This document shows, in pieces, positions 1 to 8,000 of a DNA stretch of 64,000 bases. The DNA is taken from contig JAJFVL010000068.1 of the NCBI GenBank assembly GCA_021371855.1, forward strand, positions 54,906 through 118,905, written 5' to 3'. This DNA is from Bacteroidales bacterium. GTDB lineage: Bacteria > Bacteroidota > Bacteroidia > Bacteroidales > VadinHA17. Made by a program: the position numbers and the translations under genes. Under the pieces are notes generated by a model, which was not told where the DNA came from, did no database searches, and worked only from the letters and a program-made list of their open reading frames with translations. Numbering within the stretch: the stretch's first letter is position 1; the number at the start of each line of letters is the position of its first letter.

Positions 1-188
1 TTGAATGCCGGGGCAATAATTGATATCCTAGGACTCAGAGGTGATAAAACAAGAGAGTTATAATTGACATAGCTATTCTTCCTGAGATATTTCCGGAGAG
101 ATATGGCTGAGAATATCCCTAAAAGAATGTACGAGGCAAAGATAACCAACGTAAGAATGAAAATGATATTTGCAAAAAAATATGCCAT
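1..188 (-). CDS. Family 2 glycosyltransferase, N-terminal fragment (runs off the left edge)
   Basis: Reading the minus strand from an ATG at 188 gives 62 codons open to the window edge. The fragment begins MAYFFANIIFILTLVIF, a membrane-spanning segment of about 25 residues, followed by a basic LRKYLRKN stretch. It ends in RISIIAPAFN, the first beta strand and nucleotide-binding start of GT2 glycosyltransferases (usual form SVIxPAYNE). A membrane helix just before a GT-A domain is usual for processive, PgaC/BcsA-like synthases (family knowledge). The start lies 7 bp after the stop of the HEAT-repeat gene and is preceded by AAAGGGA, a plausible ribosome site, so it is the fourth gene of that operon. 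It is too incomplete for its donor sugar to be guessed. Confidence 0.72.
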   Translation of the reverse strand, partial: MAYFFANIIFILTLVIFASYILLGIFSAISLRKYLRKNSYVNYNSLVLSPLSPRISIIAPAF

Positions 189-195
189 TGTCCCT

Positions 196-1482
196 TTAAT
201 AAATTCTGCGGTCAAGAACGTGACGCACAATGATGTTATAGTTTTTGTACTCCGATTTCATTATTTTGACAAGGGCTTTAACCCCCTCTTCTCCCATATT
301 TTCTATAGCTTTGGTTGCTTCAATCTGTAACTGAACATCATCCTCCTTGTCCAACACAAGTTTCAGAAATCCAATCATTGAAACATCCGGCATTTTTCCC
401 ATCGATCTGACTATCTCAAGGCAAATATTATAGTCCTGGCTTTTATACATGTGTTTCAATGTTTCAAGTGTTGATGACATGCCGAGATCTCCAACAACCT
501 GAACTGCAAGACATCTTACTGAAGGCGATGGGTGTAAGAGTGCTGTCTTAATCTCTTCTTCCGGCACAGATTGTCTGAATTCTCTTATCATGCGAAGGGC
601 AAACATGACCACCGTATCATTTTTAGATGTAAGCCACAATTTAAATTGAGGTACCTCGATTTTATGATGAACAATCAGGTCATGAAGGGTAATCTGTTCC
701 CACAAGGAAAAAGGTCGTGTCAAATGTGAAAGAAATCCGAACTGATCATTATCACTAAGCCTTACCAGGGCTATCTGAGCTTCCATACGGAGTATTTCAT
801 TCTTTGAGTTAAGGGTCTCATAAATGGCATCATTAGCATCCTTTACATTCATAAATGCAAGTTCCCGGAAGCCTTTTATCTTAATATGCCATTTTTTACT
901 GTAAGCCCTTGAAACCGAGTCCTTATCGAGATTGAGGTGCTTATACAGACTAACAAGTTTTTCCCCGGTATCACCTTTAAGATTGATGCTTACGTCGATG
1001 ATCTGGTCAATCAGAAGCTGCCTTCTGTATGAATCCGATGCAATTGACAGCAATTCTTCAGGTTTGGTCTCTCCAAACAGATAATCAATAATGAGACCCT
1101 GGTATTTCTCCATAAGATATTGTCGGAGTTTTTCCTGCTTCTCCATACTTGTCCTGTTCAAGAGAATAATTATTAAAAGAATAATCATTGTTACAATGGA
1201 CAAAGAAATTACCAGGAGCAATGCATTAACCAAGGCAAATGATCTTCCAAAATATGTAACTTGTCTTAACCATGGACTATCACCTCTGAAGACCAGAAAT
1301 TTCCGGACAGTAGCCTTTGCCTTATAATTTATATTGATCGTATCATTGGCAACTATTGCATCGTTGCTTTTCGATTGTATGGTGTCAGCCATTAAAATGT
1401 CTGTCTTCTTTTCATGAAAAGAAACAGCACTGTCAAAAGAAGTCAGAGAAAGAAATAATATTAACAGTAGACTATTTCTCAT
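196..1482 (-). CDS. Membrane-anchored HEAT-repeat protein
   Basis: 428 residues. An N-terminal hydrophobic segment (about 3-20) resembles a signal peptide. A short, presumably periplasmic stretch follows, then a strong membrane helix at about 82-109 and a cytoplasmic-looking basic/helical region (about 110-428). The last third has alpha-alpha repeats of HEAT/PBS-lyase type, for example the segments around LLHPSPSVRCLAVQVVGDLG and LDKEDDVQLQIEATKAIENMG. HEAT repeats are protein-binding scaffolds, and no catalytic motif is visible. The ATG overlaps the stop of the YaiO-like gene by one base (TAATG), which implies translational coupling, and the GT2 gene follows 7 bp later. I infer an inner-membrane scaffold linking the synthase to the outer-membrane barrel; this has not been shown for this protein. 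Confidence 0.8.
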   Translation of the reverse strand: MRNSLLLILFLSLTSFDSAVSFHEKKTDILMADTIQSKSNDAIVANDTININYKAKATVRKFLVFRGDSPWLRQVTYFGRSFALVNALLLVISLSIVTMIILLIIILLNRTSMEKQEKLRQYLMEKYQGLIIDYLFGETKPEELLSIASDSYRRQLLIDQIIDVSINLKGDTGEKLVSLYKHLNLDKDSVSRAYSKKWHIKIKGFRELAFMNVKDANDAIYETLNSKNEILRMEAQIALVRLSDNDQFGFLSHLTRPFSLWEQITLHDLIVHHKIEVPQFKLWLTSKNDTVVMFALRMIREFRQSVPEEEIKTALLHPSPSVRCLAVQVVGDLGMSSTLETLKHMYKSQDYNICLEIVRSMGKMPDVSMIGFLKLVLDKEDDVQLQIEATKAIENMGEEGVKALVKIMKSEYKNYNIIVRHVLDRRIY

Positions 1483-2561
1483 TATTTCTTTTTTATAGCA
1501 TAAATAATACTGACACCTCCATCAAACCTGTTCCGCCACAATGATTCCGCGTACTCTTCAATGGAATAACCGGTTGAAATCCGCACTGTTATCCCGGGAG
1601 TCAGCAATCCGTTGTAAGCAATACGGATCCCGTTTGCACTCAGACGCATAAGGTCAGCCTGTATATCAAATGGTTCATCAGGGGCGGTTCCGGTACTGAG
1701 TGTTGCCTGCAGCCAATTATTGTCATTAAAATAGCGCCGGGCATTAAAATATCCGGAGGTTGTGGGGCCATTGTCCTTAAAATAGACAAATCCTTTTACT
1801 GAAAGCCAATATTTCCCAAGGTACTTTTCCAAAGATGTTCCTGCAATAAATATGTTACGATCGAAGTAATAATATTTCATTCCAGCTGAAATGCTCCAAC
1901 CTTCAGGAAGAACCTGCCAAATTTCAACCGCAGCTTTATGTCCGGGGAAATACTTCCCCGGGCTGAAAGCATAATTAAGATAAGCATAATTCTTCTCTGA
2001 AAGCCTGGGATAAGCTTCAGCTTCAACCTGGAATTCTATTGCGGAAGCCGGAGCCGGTTCCCCAATAATAATTTTTCCTGTATTCAGGGTAGCGGATGCA
2101 GGGCCCCAATCAAATCTGTGTCCCATACCGGTTTTAAAGAGTTGCCAGAAACGGGTATAAGGCTCCCTGAAATAGTCAAATGAATAGTCAGCACGGAGAT
2201 CTGTCAACACCGGAGTGTTATCTTTTGACCAAAGAAGAATATCGTTCTTAGCAGACAGCGCATCAGCATTGTCAGGTTCTATTTTAAGCAGAGTATCCAG
2301 CACAGCGGTTGCATTCTTATAATCATGCTGCCATGCCAGTATCCGGCCAAGAAGTACCCGGGCATCACCATATAAAGGGAAAGCATTTACCAGTTTCCTT
2401 GCATCAGTTGCAGCAGAAGCATAGTCGCCCTCAAATGCCACCGTTCTTATCCGAAGATACTCAGCTTCCGGATCAGTAATTTCCTGTGAAAAGACCAAAA
2501 GCGGTTTTAGGAGCCCGGATAGAATAAATCCCAGGACAAACAGAAAAAGATATTTGTTCAT
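1482..2561 (-). CDS. TPR and YaiO-like outer-membrane beta-barrel protein
   Basis: 359 residues. The signal peptide is at about 1-25 (MNKYLFLFVLGFILSGLLKP). A TPR-like helical region follows at about 33-112, with the typical pattern around ALVNAFPLYGDARVLLGRILA and a second repeat ending DPDNADAL-like. From about 120 to the end the sequence alternates aromatic and polar residues, as in outer-membrane strands (DYSFDYFREPYTRFWQLF, YAYLNYAFSPG and others). TPR followed by a barrel is the architecture of YaiO-family proteins and resembles the PgaA/BcsC polymer exporters (family knowledge). It starts 3 bp after the response-regulator stop and overlaps the HEAT gene start. A polymer-export or outer-membrane assembly role is inferred from context. 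Confidence 0.78.
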   Translation of the reverse strand: MNKYLFLFVLGFILSGLLKPLLVFSQEITDPEAEYLRIRTVAFEGDYASAATDARKLVNAFPLYGDARVLLGRILAWQHDYKNATAVLDTLLKIEPDNADALSAKNDILLWSKDNTPVLTDLRADYSFDYFREPYTRFWQLFKTGMGHRFDWGPASATLNTGKIIIGEPAPASAIEFQVEAEAYPRLSEKNYAYLNYAFSPGKYFPGHKAAVEIWQVLPEGWSISAGMKYYYFDRNIFIAGTSLEKYLGKYWLSVKGFVYFKDNGPTTSGYFNARRYFNDNNWLQATLSTGTAPDEPFDIQADLMRLSANGIRIAYNGLLTPGITVRISTGYSIEEYAESLWRNRFDGGVSIIYAIKKK

Positions 2562-2564
2562 ATT

Positions 2565-2924
2565 TTATGTTTTGAGAATGGATCCTATTTTCTGCAAAAG
2601 ATCCATAGGATTAAATGGTTTTGTAATATAGCCATCTATTCCCAGTTCTCCTGCCTGTTGTTGCATATGAGGTTCACTGAATGCTGTTACAACAAGCACC
2701 GGTGTTTTCAGTTTCAGATCAGACCGAAGATATTTAATTAATTCCAACCCGCTAAAATAAGGAAGATGAATATCTACGATGATCATGTCATAAACGGTAT
2801 TCTGCAAAAAGGTCAAAGCTTTGTTTCCGTCTTCAGCAGAGTCGACTTCAAATCCATCTCTTTCAAGAACGACTGAAAGAGTCTTCATGGCCAGTTTATT
2901 ATCTTCGCAAATAAGGATTCTCAT
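2565..2924 (-). CDS. Receiver-only (CheY-like) response regulator
   Basis: 119 residues, a single complete receiver domain with no output domain. The acidic pocket is E7-D8, the phospho-acceptor is D51 (in MIIVDIHLP), the switch threonine is T80 (VVTAF) and the conserved lysine is K102 (ITKPF). All canonical residues are present, so phosphorylation should be possible. No histidine kinase lies in the window. It is the first gene of a tight minus-strand set with the YaiO-like, HEAT and GT2 genes. As a stand-alone receiver it probably works by protein contact, for example with the HEAT protein or the synthase, rather than by DNA binding; that is inference. Confidence 0.9.
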   Translation of the reverse strand: MRILICEDNKLAMKTLSVVLERDGFEVDSAEDGNKALTFLQNTVYDMIIVDIHLPYFSGLELIKYLRSDLKLKTPVLVVTAFSEPHMQQQAGELGIDGYITKPFNPMDLLQKIGSILKT

Positions 2925-3023
2925 CTTAAAATCGGCAAGATTACGGATTGTTATCTGAATGATAAACTCAACCCGCGGTCAGAATTAGTTTGTAAAATTA
3001 GTGATTATTATCAGTCCGCCAAA

Positions 3024-3037
3024 TGAAAAATTTTTCA
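3024..3037. promoter_or_regulatory. Perfect 14-bp palindrome upstream of the response-regulator operon
   Basis: TGAAAAATTTTTCA is self-complementary over all 14 bases. AGTCCG occurs on both sides (3013-3018 and 3040-3045) as a direct repeat. It lies in the 139-bp space between the stop of the membrane-protein gene and the start of the response regulator, so it could be an operator or part of a transcript end. It is A/T-only in its core, and such palindromes can arise by chance. Confidence 0.25.
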
Positions 3038-3063
3038 GTAGTCCGTGGTGAAAAAGTTGTCCT

Positions 3064-3507
3064 TTAAATTATTTGTAACAGATACAGGGCAATAATAACT
3101 AGTATTGTGATAGCAGAGACCCCTATCGGGAACCACACAGGTGCTATCCATGGTTTTGGAATGAGGAACAGAACATCAATGGTTGAAAGCCTGGGAGGCC
3201 ATTTTATCAGGATATACAATGACACATAGTAGAAAAGATCCCAGAAAGCAAATGTCCAGAGGAACAGAATCCCTTTTTCGATCGAGGTTACACCTGAAAG
3301 ATACGCTATGACCAGCAGCATTATTATCGTAGCGGCTTCCCTGGTCATCTCTATATACATATATTTTTTAGAGAATTTTTCAATTGATTCTTTGTTCGAC
3401 TCAGAATCAAGCATCCCGAGGACTTGTCTTAAATAGACAACCACCACTCCTTCTAAATGACCCATTGCTATCCCGAACAAAGCAAGGAGAAAAAGCTTCA
3501 TCAGCAT
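3064..3507 (-). CDS. Small four-helix integral membrane protein of unknown function
   Basis: 147 residues. Four hydrophobic segments are visible at about 3-25, 57-73, 77-101 and 124-146. A charged amphipathic linker (about 33-52, SESNKESIEKFSKKYMYIE) lies after the first helix. I do not recognise a family, catalytic motif or lipobox. The start ATG at 3507 follows an AT-rich leader, and a second ATG two codons later is equally possible. Genes on both sides have the same orientation but are separated by 139 and 55 bp, so a shared transcript with the phosphatase is possible but not clear. Confidence 0.6.
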   Translation of the reverse strand: MLMKLFLLALFGIAMGHLEGVVVVYLRQVLGMLDSESNKESIEKFSKKYMYIEMTREAATIIMLLVIAYLSGVTSIEKGILFLWTFAFWDLFYYVSLYILIKWPPRLSTIDVLFLIPKPWIAPVWFPIGVSAITILVIIALYLLQII

Positions 3508-3562
3508 ATTATTTCCGTTGATTTATTTAAAAGTATAAAAAATCCAGCCTATTGAATGAAAA

Positions 3563-4330
3563 TCAATCAACTAAGACATTCTTTTTCAATTCTGGCAAAC
3601 GGGATAAATCAAAACCTGTATCCCCGAGATAAGCTTCAATACCGCCATAGTGATCTGTAATCCTGTCAAGGACCGATTCAATATTCCGTTGCCTTACAGT
3701 AACGGCAAACATCATCATCCGTGGAGGTAAAAGGCCGAGAGTAAGAATCTTTTTCTTCAGAAACATCTTTTCAAATGCAGGCCGGAGTGCCTCATTTGAC
3801 TTCATAAAGTCTTCTATAATTAATTGTCTGCCGGTTCCCAGCACACTAAGTAACAAGGCACAGATTATTCCGGTTCTATCCTTTCCGACATGACAATGGA
3901 TCAGAACAGGGTATCGTTCCCGGGAGAGCAAAACTTCCATAACCTGTCTGAACAAAGGCTGAGCAGCATCAAGTATATCAAGATATAAAGAATTGGAGAT
4001 ATCGGCTATAGCTGTTTCAGAATTCTTTTTGTTTATATAAGGTTTAAATCTCTCCCGTGTGATTTGCTGAAAATCGAGAGGCAGAGATAAGTGGTCGATA
4101 TGATCAAAGGATTTTTGTCCATTATACTCATGCGGAGCTCGTAAATCGACTATGGTTCTGATGTTTAAAAGTTGAAATTTTTGTATTTCCGGTTTAATCA
4201 AAGCGTCAGGATTAGCTGACCTGAATATGATTCCTTTTTTTATTTTCTTCCCCCCTTCAGCAGCAATTCCGCCAAGATCCCTGAAATTGGGAACAGATTT
4301 AAAGTTAATATCTATCGTGTCTTCTTTCAT
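3563..4330 (-). CDS. Tyrosine/serine protein phosphatase (Y_phosphatase3 family)
   Basis: 255 residues. The dual-specificity/tyrosine phosphatase loop CX5R is present as HCHVGKDRTG, with nucleophile C146 and R152. The N-terminal NFRDLGG (about 15-21) and FRSANP (36-41) are the other hallmarks of the Y_phosphatase3/LipA-type family (PF13350), which removes phosphate from phosphotyrosine, and sometimes phosphoinositides, in the cytoplasm. There is no signal peptide. Length fits the family. It lies 36 bp downstream of the isomerase-like gene on the same strand, so the two may be cotranscribed, but no functional link is evident. The substrate cannot be read from the sequence. Confidence 0.85.
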   Translation of the reverse strand: MKEDTIDINFKSVPNFRDLGGIAAEGGKKIKKGIIFRSANPDALIKPEIQKFQLLNIRTIVDLRAPHEYNGQKSFDHIDHLSLPLDFQQITRERFKPYINKKNSETAIADISNSLYLDILDAAQPLFRQVMEVLLSRERYPVLIHCHVGKDRTGIICALLLSVLGTGRQLIIEDFMKSNEALRPAFEKMFLKKKILTLGLLPPRMMMFAVTVRQRNIESVLDRITDHYGGIEAYLGDTGFDLSRLPELKKNVLVD

Positions 4331-4366
4331 CTTTATAACGCTTATTGACAGGCAAAAAGTGCCTTG

Positions 4367-5791
4367 TCAGCAGATTCTGAGAAATTCCATGTTGAGAAGT
4401 CGGGCTAATTTTTTTACGGCGGAAGCTTTATTTCCAACACCTATAGAGCAATGGTGTGAGGGTCCTGCTTCAGACCATCTGTTTATAAATTCTCTGGCAG
4501 GAACAGAGAATTTGTACCTGCTGTTAGTGTTCCCAATCTGTAAAGTGGGACCCGGAACCGACTCGCCTTCAGCGGTGAGCAGGGTTATCTTCCCATCCCC
4601 GCCCTGGCATACTGAAAGAAGGGTAACCGGGCCATTTGCAACTTTCATCTGAATCGATAATCCTTTCCCCGGTTTACCGTGGAAAACAGGAAGAGGCACC
4701 AAACCGACTTTACCATCTGCGATCCTGAAATGTGCAGGTCCGTCATGACCCAGGAGTATAATGTCATCGTTAAAGTCCATCCCGTAAAATTCAGAAAACG
4801 ACCCCCCGGACTGGAATGAATCCATTATCTTCATTGCCAGAACATTCTTTATTTCGCACTCTCCTGCAACAGGTATGTTCTGGCCCGTAAGAATTGTCAT
4901 GCCGGGTATTAATGTCGTCACAATATGCTCATAAGCGCTGTCACCTTCTCCTTCATAATAATAAGCCAGCGAACCCAGTTTAAACTTTTCAACAAGCTTG
5001 TCAAGTGCAACGGCGGTTCTGGCTGAATTCAGAATATCTTCTCCGGAGCATTCGGGAGAAACATCAAACCAGTTATGGAACTGCTTTGTTTTCATGTTTA
5101 TCTCATCTCCTGTCACCTTTTCCGAAAGGCTTTTAAGTACTCCGAATTCCACCAATTCAAAATGACATCCGAATGCGGCGGCAAGCATAGTGATATCGCT
5201 GTAAACATCAAGCATACCGTTATAGTAATGACCCATCACCCCCACCCTGCAATCCTTCATGACATTCATCACAAAGCAGGCATCGATCCACTCTTTAATT
5301 TCATTCCAAACATATTCCTCTTCGAGATACCCGGTAACAAGGTGGTACTTAATCCCAGCCCTGTTAAAAACACCAGCCAGCTCAGGAGCCACACAACTCT
5401 GGCAATACGACAGCCATTCACCGGTCATCTTGCCACGGTCACCCATGGAATTGAATGTTTTATAATCGATAGCTTCTGTTGGCTGAAGGTTCAGTACAAT
5501 TACAGGGCAACTGATCCGCTGAATCAATGGTAAGACATTATGCGATAAAGCATATGTTGAAATATTCAGGAAAACAAGTTCGACTCCGTTCTTACGGAAC
5601 AAATCTGCTGCCTCTGTTGCTTTTCCGGGATTATCAACCATACCGGCATCAACTACTTCAGTACCGTATTCTTCCAACCGGTCTTTTATCCTGAGCTGAA
5701 AAGATTTCAATTTATCAAGTAATCCATCGAACTGAGACCAATATGTATCAAGCCCTATTCCAAAAAGTCCGATTCTAACTTTTTTCCCCAT
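4367..5791 (-). CDS. L-arabinose/L-fucose isomerase-like protein
   Basis: 474 residues, about the length of AraA/FucI-like isomerases. The N-terminal half has the Rossmann-like start KVRIGLFGIGLDTYWSQF and the segment LVFLNISTYALSH seen in fucose-isomerase-like proteins. The middle carries glutamates and histidines spaced like the metal-binding site of the family (YYYEGEGDSAYEH). The C-terminus (from about 380) is a beta-rich domain. These enzymes interconvert aldoses and ketoses with Mn2+. Members in this subgroup often have unknown substrates, so only the family is assigned. No sugar kinase, aldolase or transporter is adjacent, which argues against a dedicated arabinose or fucose operon here. 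Confidence 0.75.
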   Translation of the reverse strand: MGKKVRIGLFGIGLDTYWSQFDGLLDKLKSFQLRIKDRLEEYGTEVVDAGMVDNPGKATEAADLFRKNGVELVFLNISTYALSHNVLPLIQRISCPVIVLNLQPTEAIDYKTFNSMGDRGKMTGEWLSYCQSCVAPELAGVFNRAGIKYHLVTGYLEEEYVWNEIKEWIDACFVMNVMKDCRVGVMGHYYNGMLDVYSDITMLAAAFGCHFELVEFGVLKSLSEKVTGDEINMKTKQFHNWFDVSPECSGEDILNSARTAVALDKLVEKFKLGSLAYYYEGEGDSAYEHIVTTLIPGMTILTGQNIPVAGECEIKNVLAMKIMDSFQSGGSFSEFYGMDFNDDIILLGHDGPAHFRIADGKVGLVPLPVFHGKPGKGLSIQMKVANGPVTLLSVCQGGDGKITLLTAEGESVPGPTLQIGNTNSRYKFSVPAREFINRWSEAGPSHHCSIGVGNKASAVKKLARLLNMEFLRIC

Positions 5792-5909
5792 TGTTTCTTA
5801 GCCTGTTAGTTTTATAAAATTTTTGCAAGAAATAGTAACTCAAATTTACGACGATTTCATAATTTGGTCTCAATTAATGAATTAATATTTTATTAGTATT
5901 TTTGATAAG

Positions 5910-5960
5910 CCTACGGAGTAAGTCCGTAACCGCCTTAAAAAACGGGTAACCTCTGCATAG
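5910..5960 (+). ncRNA. Possible degenerate fluoride (crcB) riboswitch
   Basis: Upstream of crcB the order of elements resembles the fluoride riboswitch. ACGGA (5913-5917) can pair with TCCGT (5923-5927) as the pseudoknot arm. AACCGCC follows, then an A-rich loop, then GGGTAACCTCTGC in the position of the usual GGCTGATG-CTCCTGC. CGGAG can also pair with CTCTG. The expected GATG and the GCC/GGC stem are imperfect, so this may be coincidence. A covariance-model search (RF01734) would decide. Confidence 0.28.
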
Positions 5961-5998
5961 CTATTTGAAATTCTGTGAATTAATCTATTCAGCGTTTT

Positions 5999-6376
5999 AT
6001 GATCAAAACATTACTATTGATAGGTACGGGAGGATTTCTTGGAAGTGTATCCAGATTTCTGGCATCACGTTTTGTACAAAACAACATCTGTTCAGCGTTC
6101 CCTTTCGGGACATTTTTTGTAAATATCACCGGGTGCCTGCTTATAGGGATAATATATGGTATTTCAGAACGAAGTTCCCTGTTAACTTATGAATGGAAGA
6201 TGTTTCTTGCTGTTGGATTTTGCGGAGGATTCACGACATTTTCAACATTTGCGAATGAAAATCTCGCCTTGTTGAAAGACGGAGCCTACTTTCATTTCTT
6301 GTTATATAGCGGATCCACTGTTTTTCTTGGGATCCTGGCGACTTTTTTGGGAGTTTTACTAACTAAAATATTCTGA
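5999..6376 (+). CDS. crcB: Fluoride ion channel CrcB/Fluc
   Basis: 125 residues, the normal length for Fluc. Four membrane helices are visible. The signature elements are present: GTGGFLGSVSRF near the N-terminus, FFVNITGCLLIG in helix 2 with the pore asparagine, and GFCGGFTTFSTFANE in helix 3 with the phenylalanine/threonine track of the pore. Fluc forms antiparallel dimers in the inner membrane that let F- leave the cell. The DUF190 gene follows 4 bp after the stop, a frequent pairing for crcB. The ATG at 5999 directly precedes the first conserved helix. A weak riboswitch-like segment lies upstream. Confidence 0.93.
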   Translation: MIKTLLLIGTGGFLGSVSRFLASRFVQNNICSAFPFGTFFVNITGCLLIGIIYGISERSSLLTYEWKMFLAVGFCGGFTTFSTFANENLALLKDGAYFHFLLYSGSTVFLGILATFLGVLLTKIF

Positions 6377-6380
6377 CAAA

Positions 6381-6734
6381 ATGAATACAGGTGATAAAGC
6401 CAAACGGTTGAGAATTTATATCAGTTCAACTGATAAGATTGAACATACCCCTCTTTATGAAGTCATAGTGTTTGCTGCCAAAGGCAACGGTATAACGGGA
6501 GCCTCGGTTTTCAGAGGTATTATGGGTTTCGGTGCCAGCAGTGAGGTTTACAGCAACAAAATATGGGAGATAACTGAAAAAGTTCCTCTGATTGTCGAGA
6601 TCATTGATGAACCTGATAAAATAGATTCGTTTTATAAGACGATCGGGCCATATTTTGAAAAAGCCGGGAAAGGCCATATTGTCACAGTGGATGAAACTAC
6701 AGTGTTAATCCACAAACGCGGAGTTAAAAAATAG
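6381..6734 (+). CDS. DUF190 (PII-like) protein coupled to CrcB
   Basis: 117 residues matching DUF190 (PF02641): KRLRIYISSTDKIEHTPLY, then GITGASVFRGIMGFG, then a PLIVEIIDEPDKI strand and a final VTVDETTVLIHKR. The family has a ferredoxin-like, PII-related fold that forms trimers and may bind a nucleotide or ion. It is often encoded next to crcB and is thought to modulate fluoride resistance, but its mechanism is unsettled. It begins 4 bp after crcB, so the two form an operon. Confidence 0.88.
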   Translation: MNTGDKAKRLRIYISSTDKIEHTPLYEVIVFAAKGNGITGASVFRGIMGFGASSEVYSNKIWEITEKVPLIVEIIDEPDKIDSFYKTIGPYFEKAGKGHIVTVDETTVLIHKRGVKK

Positions 6735-6795
6735 TGTGGGAAAATGATCTTTGCCATATAAAATTTAATGAACTGACACATTAAGATATAAATAT

Positions 6796-7896
6796 ATGAA
6801 TTCAAGGGAAAGGGTATTTAAAGCATTCCGGAAAATTGAAGGTAATCCTGACCGGGTACCAATCCAGTTTGATCTATGCAGGCAGCATACAGAATCATTC
6901 GGGAAAAAACTTGGAATAAAACCTGATTATGCACTTTCATATTACGAGGATCTGACCTACAGGATCTCAGCTAACGAGATCAGGACCAGGATGGGAAGTG
7001 ATGTGGTAGTTGTGGGAGGCACAGTACCTTTTGGGTATACGCCGGAAATTGTCCGCAATGATATCACGAAAAACGAATTCGGGATGCATATGAAACCCAC
7101 ATCCCTCTATGTAGAAGTTGTACAATGCCCCCTTGAAAATGCCACTACTGCCGGTGATATAGAGGATTATTCTTTCCCCGATGCTTATGCAAATGGCAGG
7201 TTCGAAAAAGCCAAAAGAGATATAGAAAGATACGGTAAAGATTATTTTGTTGTCGGAGATGTTGAGATTTCGCTTTTTGAGTTAGCCTGGCATCTGACCG
7301 GGCTTGAAAAATATATGATAGGAATGATGTGTGATGAACCATGGCTTAACATACTTAATGATCGTGTTGAAGAATGGAGTACGGGGCTTGCCGTGCAATT
7401 GGTAAAAGCCGGCGTGGATGCTATCTGGTTCGGTGAAGACCTGGGAAGCCAGACCTCAACCCTCATTTCCCCGGATGACTGGAGGATAAGGTTTAAACCG
7501 CGCCACAAAAGGATGATAGAACGTCTGCGGAAAGAGAATCCTGAAATAATAATTATCATGCATTCCGACGGAGCCGTTGCCCCGTTAATTGATGATTTTA
7601 TTGAGATCGGGGTTGATGTCTATAATCCGGTACAACCCAATGTATCTGGTTCCGATCCGCAGGAACTGAAAGACAAATATGGTGAACGGATAAGCTTTTT
7701 CGGCGGAATTGATCAGCAGCAGCTTCTACCTTCGGGTGATATCAGAATGATCCGTTCCGAAATAAAGGAGAGGATCGGTATTCTCGGGAAAAACAGGGGA
7801 TATCTTCTGGCCCCCGCTCATATTCTGCAACCCGATGTTTCGACGGATACAATAGAAGCGATGATACAGGCAGCAAAAGAATTCGGAAATTATTAA
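6796..7896 (+). CDS. Uroporphyrinogen decarboxylase-like / corrinoid methyltransferase-fold protein
   Basis: 366 residues with the UroD/MtaA TIM-barrel pattern (PF01208). It starts NSRERVFKAF and contains WFGEDLGSQTSTLISPDDW, then IIIMHSDGAVAPLIDDFIEIGVDVYNPVQP and FFGGIDQQQLLP, typical of the URO-D superfamily branch that is not HemE. It lacks the N-terminal RPVWxMRQAGRYLPEY-type motif of true HemE, so haem synthesis is unlikely. The branch includes methyltransferases acting with corrinoid proteins, but no corrinoid protein lies nearby. Function beyond the fold is not assigned. It follows DUF190 after 61 bp and may have its own promoter. Confidence 0.78.
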   Translation: MNSRERVFKAFRKIEGNPDRVPIQFDLCRQHTESFGKKLGIKPDYALSYYEDLTYRISANEIRTRMGSDVVVVGGTVPFGYTPEIVRNDITKNEFGMHMKPTSLYVEVVQCPLENATTAGDIEDYSFPDAYANGRFEKAKRDIERYGKDYFVVGDVEISLFELAWHLTGLEKYMIGMMCDEPWLNILNDRVEEWSTGLAVQLVKAGVDAIWFGEDLGSQTSTLISPDDWRIRFKPRHKRMIERLRKENPEIIIIMHSDGAVAPLIDDFIEIGVDVYNPVQPNVSGSDPQELKDKYGERISFFGGIDQQQLLPSGDIRMIRSEIKERIGILGKNRGYLLAPAHILQPDVSTDTIEAMIQAAKEFGNY

Positions 7897-7898
7897 CT

Positions 7899-7991
7899 CT
7901 ACTGCTTCTTTAAGAATTCTGCAGCATTCACTGGTGAATCAATAACAAAGTAAGCAGATGCCAGTTTAATCGATTTTAACTTTTTTGACAT
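7899..7991 (-). CDS. 30-codon minus-strand ORF, possibly a relic
   Basis: ATG at 7991 to TAG at 7899, reading MSKKLKSIKLASAYFVID then SPVNAAEFLKKQ. It looks protein-like (amphipathic, normal codons) and ends 2 bp from the convergent UroD-like stop. No ribosome site or family was recognised. It sits with two other short minus-strand frames in a 650-bp region without a clear gene, so it may be a true micro-protein or the remains of a larger gene. Confidence 0.25.
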   Translation of the reverse strand: MSKKLKSIKLASAYFVIDSPVNAAEFLKKQ

Positions 7992-8000
7992 CTGTGTGGT

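Noticed and set aside
6796..7896. hemE (haem synthesis)
   Set aside because: The fold is right, but the HemE N-terminal arginine-rich motif is absent.
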